A stretch of DNA of 64,000 nt from Bretschneidera sinensis (lineage: Eukaryota > Streptophyta > Magnoliopsida > Brassicales > Akaniaceae), in NCBI GenBank assembly GCA_023935145.1, contig CM043699.1, positions 142,148,036 to 142,212,035 of the forward strand, written 5' to 3'. The translations under genes were made by a program, and so were the position numbers. Below the pieces are notes generated by a model that had not been told where the DNA came from, searched no databases, and saw only the letters and a list, made by a program, of their open reading frames with translations. Positions 9,901 to 20,100 of this stretch are shown piece after piece; position 1 is the stretch's first letter, and every line of letters begins with the position of its first letter.

Positions 9901-12800
9901 TTTCATGCTCTAAAATGTTTGGCATTCATTAGCAAGTAAGGCCCCCAACTTGAAATAATATCAAAGAAGTTGGACATGCTTAAGGTGTTTTGCTCGTCAT
10001 TGCAATGTGCTCCTTTAATTTCCAGATATGTTGCTCCGGTTTTTCATTTTACTTGAAGTATCCGTATCGGACACGTATCCGAAACGTGTCTCAATATCTG
10101 TGTATGAATCTTGGACCTCTAAATCAATGAAAAACTTGCAAAAATTGACAAGTACCCACGTCGGACAGTACCAAAGTCCGAGTAACATAGATTTCCATAA
10201 AACAATGGGGAAAAGCATGTCAAAGAAATTCACACCACTTTGGAAAATTTAGTTTGACCTTACTAACCATTTGATTTGCAGAAAGATGGGCACAGCTCAG
10301 ATTATAGCAATTATCTGGATGCAAAGGTGCGCTCTATCCATATCTTTTGCCTATGTATTTTTATTTGTATTAAGTTTGAATTAATGAAATGCCCTAAGTG
10401 CCTTAGATAGACTGCTGATGAGTAGTGCTTTGTTTTATTTGTTTTCTTTTAAATTTATCCTTCGAGTATGATGAAAAGTAAAAGAAAAAATATGTATGGG
10501 AGAAGCTACATGTATGACTAAAATACCATCTGCACTGAAAAGGCCAGGTAAAGTTGCAGGAATGTAAGTATATGAACACCAAGGTGCTATAACTTATGGG
10601 CCTGTTAATGATTTATGATCTGAGGTCAGATACTATTTACATCTTGCTGAAGACTCGTGGCAGCTGAGCTAACCAGCACATCTTTCCATTTTTTTTCTCC
10701 CTCTGCCATATATTTTGCCATTTTTCAACTTGATTTTTTTTAAACAAAATACCATTATTTTTGTGTTTAAATTTAATTGTTTTAGTTAAATATAGGATTG
10801 AAGATTAACTTATATCTTATTTCGACTTTTCAAAGTGAACAACTAATTTTGAACGTTTGAAAATAGGAGCATGGACAAAAGCTAGGATACGAGAGCATCA
10901 ATTTTCAATAAATGCCAAGAATGAGAGCATCTAAAAGCATATATATATATACACACATACACACACACACACACTCACACGGAATATATATAATTTTCCA
11001 AATCTATATTGTTGTAATGGATTAAAAATTTGAAGTTGCTATTATTAATATCGCAAAATGTAATGAATATATATGAAGTTTAGCAATGTTACAAAGATCA
11101 GGGGCAGCCAAGTGGTTAAGGCTCTTGCTATCCAAGGAAGAGTGCTGAGTTCAAGCCCTCTCCACGCCGGTTTGTGCCTATTTTAGGCTTCAGGTTCCTT
11201 AAAAGATCTGCTCCGGAACCCTTGGATTTGCAGATTGGAGCCCAGTTCCTGGGCCTCATCAATGAATGCTGTATCCTAGGACAATAATATGGGGCAAAGT
11301 TTGTATAAAAGTAATTTGCACACTGAAAAAGAATATATGTGATTGAAGGGTTCTTTAAATCTTGCACACTGAGAAAGAATGTAAAACAAAAAAGATATTT
11401 GTTTTAAAATTTGAATACTATGAAATACTAGATAGGTCCAATTTAAAGAAATGTAAGACAAAATGGCAAGAATTAGTTTCTGTGTCGCATCCAAACAACA
11501 CGACTAGGCCACCTAAAAATTTCCTAGTCATGAAGAACTACATGACATGGGACAGTAGGGTCTTCAGTTTGATTCTCATCATGGTTCAGAGAATCCTTGG
11601 GCAAGTGATCTACTGAATTTTTTTAAACTGGCGTGATTCTTTATAGCCTGAACTTTTGGTGACTGGTTAGTTTCATGAACTCGATCTCGAAGATTTTGTT
11701 GGTGGCGGTAGTCTCAGCAGCATCATGCTTAATAAATTTGATTTAGTGTGCTCATAGTATCATGTCTTTGACAAATTTATGTGTCGACTATTGATTGCTT
11801 CAGAGGATAAACAGTATCTAAATTTATGGCTCACTTTTCCAGAGGTCACTAGCCATCTTGCAATAGTGTTTGATCATCGAATTTCAAATTCATCAAGAAT
11901 CTTGAAGTGATTGCATTTATTTTCGTGGTTGTTTCCTATTGCAGGGTGATGCTGATATCTTTTTTTCAACTGACTTTTGGCTTTTGGAACGTATTGACCA
12001 TTATTGTTCTGGGTGGCTGAAACTTCGTGAAGATAAATCATCAAAACAAGGGAAGAAGAGGCGAACAATTACAGTAAGTTCATTCTATTATAACGTACTA
12101 GCTTTTTTATTTTTCATGGCAGCAAGGCAAGGATTAATGCATGAGATCAAAACTCTGTTCAGTACTGGCTGGCTTGTTTCAAAAGTATAAGGAGGTAATT
12201 ATCTTTTGTAAAGGAGGTTGAAGTCTATCTTGTAATACGCCAAGCTAGTACTTCCTTTGAAAAACCAATCTATCAAGATAAAGTATATGTAGTGTGAGTT
12301 TTGATAAATAACATAGAGGGTATTTAGTAATATACTGTTAGGAATTAGGTTTGTGCACCATTTTTGCAAGATTCTGTTTGTTTTAATGGAAAACAAATCA
12401 TGAACAAAGAAATCTATAAGTTAATAGTACTAGGCAGTGTTTTTTATTTTTATTTTTTATATATCCATAATTAGTTTAAAAGCTTTTTGGTGAAATTTTG
12501 CATGTTTTACTGAAATTGATCACATTTTGTCTGTAGCTTGATATAGTCTCACAATTACTAGGCAGTGTTTTTTTATTTTTATTTTTTATATATTCATAAT
12601 TAGTTTAAAAGCTTTTTGGTGAACTTTTGCATGTTTTACTGAAATTGATCACATTTTGTCTGTAGCTTGATACGTCTTCATTCATGGAAGAGTTTGGCTT
12701 GCCCTCAAAGACGAGAACAAAGGACGGATACAATCCACTTCTTGATGACTTCAAGAATACCAAATTTTATCTTAGTGTTCCAACCCATAATACTAAATAG
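990..12800 (+). CDS. DUF185/MidA-family (NDUFAF7-like) SAM-dependent methyltransferase, 3' part
   Basis: Exons: 990-1055, 2905-3005, 4922-5040, 7613-7653, 8265-8353, 8836-9013, 9086-9202, 10282-10326, 11945-12073, 12666-12800 (TAG). All junctions are GT/AG and the phases fit, giving 339 codons plus stop. The second exon carries the methyltransferase motif I (VYEIGGGSGICAKG), the glycine-rich SAM loop. Later pieces such as VEISPSLAEIQKETVGEV, VLDNLPHDLVY and DADIFFSTDFWLLERIDHY match the plant and fungal branch of this family. In animals NDUFAF7 methylates an arginine of NDUFS2 during mitochondrial complex I assembly; a mitochondrial role here is inferred from that. The N-terminus, with any targeting peptide, lies outside the window because the 990 exon starts mid-protein (PWYAHGIAEAIMR). 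Introns are long and transposon-filled. Function is inferred; the exon structure is solid. Confidence 0.8.
1967..2787 (+). mobile_element. 5'-truncated L1-type LINE fragment in a methyltransferase intron
   Basis: This segment is colinear with the 3' end of the larger LINE at 46319-52272. Both share a GTGAGAGATAAAGAAG start, a zinc-finger-like region (here LQRRGKVMVNRCYIC, there [15 protein letters not shown]), a TAGTCGTTG near the stop, and the tail TTACTTATAAAAAAA. It covers about the last 0.8 kb of ORF2 plus the 3' UTR and A-rich tail, which is typical of aborted target-primed reverse transcription. Frames are broken, so it is dead. I found no clear target duplication. Confidence 0.8.
4115..4360. 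mobile_element. Tourist-like (PIF/Harbinger) MITE
   Basis: Terminal inverted repeats read GGTATGTTTGAATC at the left and GATTCAAACATACCC at the right. TAA stands on both sides (4112-4114 and 4361-4363), the 3-bp target duplication expected of PIF/Harbinger elements. The interior is A-rich in the left half and T-rich in the right half, so the whole 246 bp can fold back. It has no coding capacity and sits in an intron of the methyltransferase gene. Confidence 0.7.
5632..6197 (-). CDS. Candidate small spliced antisense ORF inside a methyltransferase intron (31 codons)
   Basis: On the minus strand, an ATG at 6197 opens a 17-codon ORF (MGASQHLLFNLTARPQD) that ends exactly at a strong donor, GAT|GTGAGT (6147). 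A good acceptor (AATCACAG) at 5677 joins in phase to 14 further codons (VSIRFLKQVKYEDK) and a TGA at 5632. Upstream, 6200-6360 is pyrimidine-rich on this strand, like a plant 5' leader. The intron would contain MITE copy 1. No family was recognised. It may be a real small nested gene, a non-coding transcript, or chance. Confidence 0.25.
5704..5871. mobile_element. hAT-type MITE, copy 1
   Basis: A 168-bp element with ends TTATGTTACATGGACTC and GAGTCTAGGTAACATAG (inverted). It is flanked by an 8-bp direct repeat AGCAAATC (5696-5703 and 5872-5879). An 8-bp duplication is the hAT signature. It shares its ends and internal GTGTCGGAC-like motifs with the copy at 10026-10190. Non-coding. Confidence 0.7.
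6422..6600 (+). mobile_element. Possible tRNA-derived SINE remnant
   Basis: The string CTAGTCCAGTGGTAAAG resembles a pol III A box. About 30 bp on, GAGCTTCGACTCTC resembles a B box. This spacing is typical of the tRNA-like head of plant SINEs. No target duplication or clear tail was found, so the call is weak. Confidence 0.3.
10026..10190. mobile_element. hAT-type MITE, copy 2
   Basis: A 165-bp element with ends ATATGTTGCTCCGG and GTCCGAGTAACATAG (inverted), flanked by ATTTCCAG (10018-10025) and ATTTCCAT (10191-10198), an 8-bp duplication with one mismatch. The same family as the element at 5704-5871. It lies just upstream of the exon at 10282 in a methyltransferase intron. Confidence 0.7.
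10938..10980. repeat. (TA)n/(CA)n microsatellite
   Basis: A run of TA dinucleotides passes into CA dinucleotides with a few interruptions. It lies in an intron. Confidence 0.9.
11099..11290 (+). mobile_element. Probable tRNA-derived SINE
   Basis: GGGGCAGCCAAGTGGTTAAGG fits an A box and GAGTTCAAGCCCTC fits a B box, about 35 bp apart. A non-tRNA body follows to about 11290. This is the layout of plant tRNA-derived SINEs. The ends and any target duplication were not resolved. It is intronic in the methyltransferase gene. Confidence 0.45.
12428..12672 (+). repeat. Tandem duplication (~129 bp) copying the last 3' splice site of the methyltransferase gene
   Basis: Copy 1 (12428-12543) and copy 2 (12556-12672) are nearly identical. 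Both run from ACTAGGCAGTG through a T-rich tract to TTTTGTCTGTAGCTTGATA, that is, through the polypyrimidine tract, the AG and the first 7 exon bases. The acceptors are therefore duplicated at 12535-12536 and 12664-12665. Only the distal one gives the conserved C-terminus; the proximal one soon reaches a stop. Confidence 0.9.
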
Positions 12801-14136
12801 GGTCCAGATCCTAAATTCTTCAACAGTGTGGCTTATTTGTTTCAAAGGTAGCATCAGGCTGAGAATATCTGGAGGCACACAGTCTACATTCCATCATATG
12901 AACGGAAATTGAGTTTCAGGGGTATTCAAGCAGTGAGAGGCTCTGTAGCACTGTTTCTCTTTCACTGCTCTCTGTGACAGTTTCCCATTGTTGTAAAGTG
13001 AAATTCTTTTTATGAATGCGCAAGACGAAGCAAGAGTGGTGGAAGGGAGAACCATGAATGGGGGGCTCGGAATTCTGGGAATAATATGAAATCTTTGATT
13101 ATTTCACTTTAGCTGGTTGTCTCAGTTAAGTTATAAGAGCCTATTCTATTTTTGGTTCAATAATTTTTCTCATTCATACAGATAAGAGACTAAGATGGAT
13201 ATGTATGCTGTATGGATTACCTTCCAGCCATTGAAAAGTTGAAATTGTAAGTGACAAGTATCAGATTTGCTTTTCTTTTTACAGCCTGCCAGAATTTATT
13301 TTCTTGTTCTTTTTCTAATATAAATTTGAAGAGCTACCTTCAGTTGGAGTTCCATGTGTTATCCAGCCAAATTGCTGAAAGGTCATCAAATGTTGCATGA
13401 ATGAAAATCATTAAAATGGCTGCTGCTCTTCCTCTCTCTCTCTCCAGACACGTGCAAGCAGAACTGTTACATGGACGGTTTAGGCCAGAGGAAGAAGTGA
13501 GAAGAGGTGGCGTTGTTCTCTGCTGAGAGAGTAAAGGAAATTGATGATTGTTATGAATTGATGAAAATTTACAAAACCACCCTTGCAAGCTTCAATAATT
13601 ACGGTGATGTTTGGGAGGGATTTAAACTTTCAGAGTAAAAAATTGTCAAGAGTGGATTTAATCAAATTGATTTAAGTTTAATATAACTTTTTTCCAATCA
13701 TTTCAGTTGTGTCCCGTGCATAAAAGTTGACAACCGACCTGATCTTAGGACACATGCATGTACCCGACACAAGCGCAGAATGCATATGCACTCATTTCAA
13801 AGCATGCAATCAATGTTTTTGTTTTAGTCATTTCTATTGTCAATCCTTTTGGTCTAATGGTTGATTGTCTTCATAAGTTGATGTGCATAAACTCATTTTG
13901 ATTATCTTCGTAAATATTTTACAAGATCCAAACCTTTTGGTCTAATGGTCATATCCAAAATTTTCATATAAAAGACTCGAGAGGAAAAAAGGCATCCTTA
14001 CAAATAAACCATAGATTAAGGATCATAAGCAAACTTTTAGCAGAAATGAAATGTTACTTCAAGCACTGACAATATGGTAAAGGCTGGTTTAGTGAAGAAA
14101 AAAAAATCATCCACATTAACTAAATCATGAAAAACC
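12801..14136. other. Convergent intergenic region (3' UTRs)
   Basis: This lies between the tail-to-tail ends of the methyltransferase (+) and the pectinesterase (-). It should contain both 3' UTRs and polyadenylation sites. No further coding region was recognised. The phrase CCTTTTGGTCTAATGGT occurs twice (about 13845 and 13930), a small dispersed duplication. Confidence 0.6.
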
Positions 14137-17100
14137 CTAATTAATATTTAAATGAGTTTGGCTTTTAAGCCAGCCTTCAGTGTCAATAAACTTCATGCTA
14201 GTCAACTGCTTCACCATATCCCTGCTAAGCTTCTTTTCCCAGGGTACACGATGTGAAGTGTCTGATCCTGCTCCATAACACCCATACTCCGCATAAGTTA
14301 GTTGCTTCCTGTTAAATTTTCAAGCAAAATTCCCATAAGAAAACAGAAATTTAAAAAATAATTAGAACCAAAAAATTTAATTAGCTAGATAATTAATTAA
14401 TTTTTTTAAAAAAAAACTTACTCATGTCCAACAAAGGTCCAAGCATCCCATCCCCTAGGCTGTATAATGTTTGTAAGATTTGTCTTGTAGAAAATGACCC
14501 TTGAATAACCTCTCCATGGCCTACCCAACAAGGCTGTTCCACTTCCAAACACATTGCAATTCTTGAAAACAAACCCATTGGCATCATTCTTGTTGGTTCT
14601 TCCTTGTGCTGTTATATAACCTGGAAGACCTTCCTCTAATTCCCCACCAAGTACTTGAATGGCACAACCCTAACACAAATAATATAGCAAAAAGAAAATA
14701 TTAATATGAAGTTTGTTAATGTAGGATCAAGATCCTCAACATCGAGAAATACTTGGTTGGTTCGGGTCTAAAGTGATGTAGTAAATAATTCACTCTCAAA
14801 TAGCCTGGTGACATATGGATAACTCTCCCTCCAATGACTAGATGATACGTGGTTGCATCAAAACGAGCACGTAGTAGAGCAGATGACGAAGTCATAACCA
14901 CTCACAGATTTCTCACACGCAAAATCGGAAGCAAGATTTCAGGGATTGTGTCATCCCTGAACACGTAACAAGACCCCTCGAAAGAAAAAAACGATCGCAC
15001 CGTCCAAAGCACATGATAAACTTGCTCCCTGAACCACTATAAAAAGCTCAAGGTACACAGATCTCAACTCAGTTCAAGTTCATTACTAAAACACTATCGC
15101 CATCAATACTATAATCCTCTCTGAGTCCGAAGCTGACAAGCTCAGATTCGATTAGCCGCCTATCAGCAGAGAATGGCTAAGTACTACAACTCTCGAGTTT
15201 GAGAGAGAAGCTTTAAGCTACATGATCTCATTCTACGAAAAAACAAAGTGTTCATCCTCAAGAAATGGGAAAGCTCTTCCTAAACTGGGAAGACCCGTAT
15301 CACATCAAAAGAGTTTGCTAAACCGGAACTTTCGAGCTTGAAGTGTTGAAGGGAAAGCCCATCACTCTCACTTGGAACACGAAGAACCTCCACAAATTTT
15401 ATCAATAGTGTAAACCCCTCGAGTTCCATGCCTTGCATGAGTCGACAATGTAACTTGTGAACGCCTCGGTTATCAATGAAAGAATAAAAGTTTGCAAAGG
15501 GCGACAAGGTGAAATTCATTAAGTAATATAATTTCTAAGGGAGGCACTATCAGCCTCAAACTACAAAGAAGAAGAAGAAGAAACTACAAAAAACTACAAA
15601 AAGAAGAATAACAAGTTTTCAGGGGTCGACTTCCCTATCAAATACAATCTCTGCCGCAGCGCCATTCGGCTAGGATTGTACCTCCTCCTTGCCTTAGGAT
15701 CCATTCGCCACGGCCTCTTTTTCCTCCCATAAGGCGGCAAGCTCAAGGGCCGAGAAGTCAACCAGAGGGTAAAGCGCCTCAGCCTTCTTCTTAGCTTTTA
15801 GGAACCCCTCTAGGTACTGGAGCCCAGCCTCCTCCTCCACAGCCTCTTGGAAGAAAGAGGAGTTCTTAAAGCTGGACATAGCCTCCTCCACGACCCTCCA
15901 TATGGTCTCCTCCATTTCGTCCCTTAGGGTCTACTTGGAGGCCATGGCAGCATCCCTCTCCTTGTGCATTGCCTCATTCTCCTCTACGAACTCGGCCCTG
16001 GCCCGGTCAGCTCCCTCATTGCTCAGACGAGCTCCTTTCAGGGAGCTCAATAGCTGTTGGATAAATCCACAGTTGTCGTCTAGCTTTCGCTGGCACTGGG
16101 TAAGCCTGTCACTCATATCCAAGCAACGGTGTCACATCATCCCGTTCACCATGCTCAACTGAAGTAAAAAGCTGAAGAATAAGTTAAGCTACCGTGAAGC
16201 AGAAACAAAAAAATTCGAAGAAAAAGTTCAAAGAAAAAATGAGCCAAAGTAGAAACACTCACCTGGGAGGCCAAGACCTCAGCCACGGAGCAAAGGCTCT
16301 CAATGAGCTTCCTCCCGAGCTCGATCACATCGCGCGGAAGGATGCCTAGAACGAGGTGCTCTCGAGTGACCTTGGCATGAGTGAATACGGAGTCATTCAT
16401 CTTTATGCCCAGTTGGGCATAAAGACCCCGACCTTTGAAAGGTCCCCTTGGGATGAGGACAAGGGTCGCGTCTGCTCGGGCAAAAATGCAGGAGAAAAAT
16501 CCCTCGGCTCAGAAGAGGGCTTAGAGGGGCTCGAGGTCTCCACATCAATAGGGAAGGAGCTCGTTGCCGCTTCTTCGACCCTTTGGCCTGTACAAGCTGC
16601 TTTCCAGCTTGAGCAGCCTCTTCCACTCCAGAGCCATCTTCTTCTCTCGTTCTTTAGCTTTGGTCGTGGCTTCCATCTCTGCTTAGCAAAAAACTCGAGT
16701 AAAAGTAATAAGAAACAATAAATTATGAAAGGGTTTTCAAGTATATACCACTCTCTAAAGTTCCCTCAGGGCAGAGGCCGCGCTTCTCCATCTCCTCCTT
16801 GTCATTCAAGACGTTAACATCGATAGGTGCGACAACCATAGTTTTCAATATTTCTTGCTCACGGTGCAAGAGGTGTGGTTTCTTAGACTTCCCCGCACGG
16901 TTCAGACTCCAAGTTAGTGGAACCCCAAAACTCTTCTTGCTTTGGACGTAGAAAAAGGTTTTCTTCCATGACTTGATGGAGATGGGCATCTTCTTCAACA
17001 ACCTCTTCCTAGCTCTAGAGCTAATCATGACCCACCCGTGCTAGCTATGCTTGCTGATTTGGAAGTGGGCTTTTAAAAACGTTTATTTTCATTAGCTCAT

Positions 17101-20100
17101 TCACATACGTGCAAACACAGATGAATGCCATGATTAAACGCACAAAATTAGGCACCAGCTGGCACAGTGTTATATCGAAGAACCTCAGTACCGAGCAGAG
17201 GAAATGATGGAGTGGGAATTTGAGCCCGACTCTCATATGCTGTTCATAAACACATACCTCGAAGGGCGCTTAGCTCGGGAGGACATCACAGACCATCTGC
17301 TCAACACCAGTGTTCTTCAGGGTGTACTCTTTCAGAATCTGGTACATACGCTTGATGACCTCAAGCTCCCCTACCTCCAGCTTATTTGGCACAGAGTTCG
17401 CCCCAAATGACCACTGCACCCTCTCTTCCACCCTTATATCCCCCCTGAGCTCAGCCAAAATGTTACCCGCCTCGTCCTCGGAAGAAGAATCCTCTTCTTC
17501 TTCCTCTTCCCCAGCCTCATAGGGAACCATTTCTAATGGCCCTTCCCGAGTGTCATCACTCCTTGAGGTTTCACCCTCACTAGAGGCTCGGTCTAGACCC
17601 ATAACCTTGTTCAACTCTCTAGATAGTGTCTGGTTGCCTCACTACCACTATCACTAGGCCTATCATGATAATTACCTACTAAAGACATTATAAGAATGGG
17701 AAAGGGAAAACTCACCAAAGGTATATCACCACAGCAATTCCGAGCAGTTCAAACCTAACTACAAACAAGCTCCACACCTCGATCCTCCTCCACACGAAAA
17801 AAAGGTCTGAAACTCCAAGCAGACTCTGAGGGTTCTTAAACTCTGGCTGACTCCGAGGGCTCTCAAAATTTCTCTCTAAATGTAAATGAAGTGAAGTGAA
17901 GAAATGAAAGGAAACTCCTCTCTTATATAGAAGCTCGGGCATGGTTAACAAGGGAAATTAACTCCACCCCCAGCTGTAAAGACATGACGTTTGGCATAAC
18001 CAAGGTACTGTTACAGTTCCCAAGACTACTGAAGGCATACCATCAAGCGCATGCACCACCGTTACACTCTCCAAAACGACAATGCACAGTCCAACATTTA
18101 ATGCCTCCACAGAATATTCTAGAATGGCCCAATGCTCCAGCATTGACTGTCTCTGCAGAGAATTTTAGAACAGCCTAAAGGCTTTTTTATGGGCCCAAAG
18201 CAAAAATGTCTTTTATGAGCCTAAAAAGTCTCCTATGAGCCCAAAAAACTATGCAGGCCCATTCCTCATCGAAGGTCTCCAAGGCCGAGTATTTTGACTA
18301 AGACTCATATACTCGGTCCCACATCTCCAGGGCTGAGTATTTTGACTGATGCTCGTATACTCGATCCCACGTCTCCTGGGCGGAGCATTTTGACTGAGGC
18401 TCGTATACTCGGTCCCACGTCTCCAGGGCCAAGGATTTTGACTGAGGCTCGTATGCTCAGTCCCACATCTCCAGGGCCGAGCATTTTGACTGAGGCTTGT
18501 ATGCTCGGTCCCACATCTCCAGGGCCGAGCATTTTGAATGAGGCTCGTATACTTGGTCCCACGTCTCCAGAGTCGAGTATTTTGACTGAGGCTCGTATGC
18601 TCGGTCCCACGTCTCCAAGGTCGAGCATTTTGAATGATGCTCATATGCTCGGTCCCATCTCCCTAATGCCGAGCATTTTGACTGCTGCTCATATACTCGG
18701 CCCTAGACTTCACAGGCTGAAACACGCAACCAACGGTCCCACGTCTCCAGGGCTGAGCACTTTGACTGAGGCTCGTATGCTCGGTCCCACATCTCCAGGG
18801 CCGAGCATTTTGACTGAGGCTCTTATGCTCGGTCTCACGTCTCCAAGGCCGAGCATTTTGACTGTTTCTCATATGCTCAGCCCTAGGCTTCACAGGCTGA
18901 AGCACGCAACCAACGGCACAAAGTCTCATTATACTTCCTCAAGCACATAAATATACTTAAAGAAGTGGAGGCCCTCTGATGTAGTAAATAATTCACTCTT
19001 CAGTAGCCTGGTGACACGTGGATAACTCCCATTTCAATGACCAGATGATACGTGGCTGCGTCAATAACGGGCATGTTGAAAAGCAGATGACGAAGTCGTA
19101 ACCATTCACAGACTTCTCACACGCAAAAACGGAAGCAAGATTTCAAGAACTGCGTCGTCCCTGAAACGTAACTAGACCTCTCGAAAGAAAAAATGGGATC
19201 TCAGGGATCACACCATCTTGAACATGTGATAAACTTGCTCCCTAAACCACTATAAAAAACCCAAGGTACGCAGATCTCAACTCAATTCAAGTTCATTACT
19301 AAAACACTATTGCCATCAATACTATAATCCTCTCCGTTTTCTCAAAACCTTGCACTAACAAAGGCATCGGAGAGTACTCGGAGGCACCACCCCCCTTTTT
19401 CTCCGGTGACTCTTTAGTTCATCACTCTTACTCTGCACAGGCTTAGGAATTCCAAACCTCCAGTTCAGTAGTAGATTTTTGGCCTCAACATAAAGCATAA
19501 GTTTTAGACCCGTTGGAAACTTTACTGGTAATATTATTTTTTGTGTCTCACACGTATGTTGACGTTACCAATGAAACTATTTAAAGTTATTAGTGAAGTT
19601 TTCAGTGAGTCTTTTCCTCGACAAGATATATTTTTAAATGACGTGACAATCGAATCTACCATCAACATTACAAGTTACAACTAAACAGCAATTGCAAATG
19701 ATCTTGATCCGTGTGTGTGTGGTATCTAGACTTTTGGTTGAATAATTCCTCTGGTAAATGCAAACTGTCCCATTCAAATCTACCTAGTAAAATTCAAAAT
19801 AAATCTTACCTCGTAAATAGACTGACCACTGCCAAAGATAAAATCAACAGCACCCTGGATGGTGCAACGATAGAAGTAGTGACGGCCTTGATCATCCCAC
19901 AAAGTGTCTTGCAAACCTGAGAACCCACATTTATGGAAGGAAGACTTGTCACCTGTTATCATTGCAGCCACTGCTGGTACTCTTGGGTTCTTGTTCATAT
20001 TACTTGGACTGTTGTATGAATTCTGTTCAAAAAGGAAAATTAAGTTGAGAAATCAATTGATGAGTGAACATAGATAATAATGAAACCCCCTTATGAATTA

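Larger units (their letters stand above)
14774..19490 (+). mobile_element. Internally deleted Ty3/gypsy (Tat-lineage-like) LTR retrotransposon in pectinesterase intron 3
   Basis: Two related LTRs start TGATGTAGTAAATAATTCACT at 14774 and 18977. The right one ends in TCAACA at 19490. A perfect 5-bp target duplication TAAAG flanks the element (14769-14773 and 19491-19495). The interior holds the last ~95 codons of pol in the + sense, a long broken ORF in the - sense, a 48-bp tandem-repeat block and a purine-rich tract before the right LTR. Pol end, antisense ORF and repeat-rich 3' region are the layout known for the Tat/Retand/Ogre lineage. The primer-binding site, gag, protease, RT and RNase H are missing. 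The LTRs differ at many sites (roughly 85% alike by eye, indels included), so the insertion is not recent. Confidence 0.88.

Noticed and set aside
10015..10252. Overlapping 72- and 74-codon ORFs
   Set aside because: They lie within hAT MITE copy 2, which is non-coding.
18250..18945. Regularly spaced repeats that could suggest a CRISPR array
   Set aside because: The whole 48-bp unit is repeated with no unique spacers, and the context is a plant retrotransposon.
18249..18950. Long ORFs of up to 218 codons on both strands ([16 protein letters not shown] repeats)
   Set aside because: They arise from the 48-bp tandem repeat, a multiple of three, which keeps frames open on both strands inside a retrotransposon tail.
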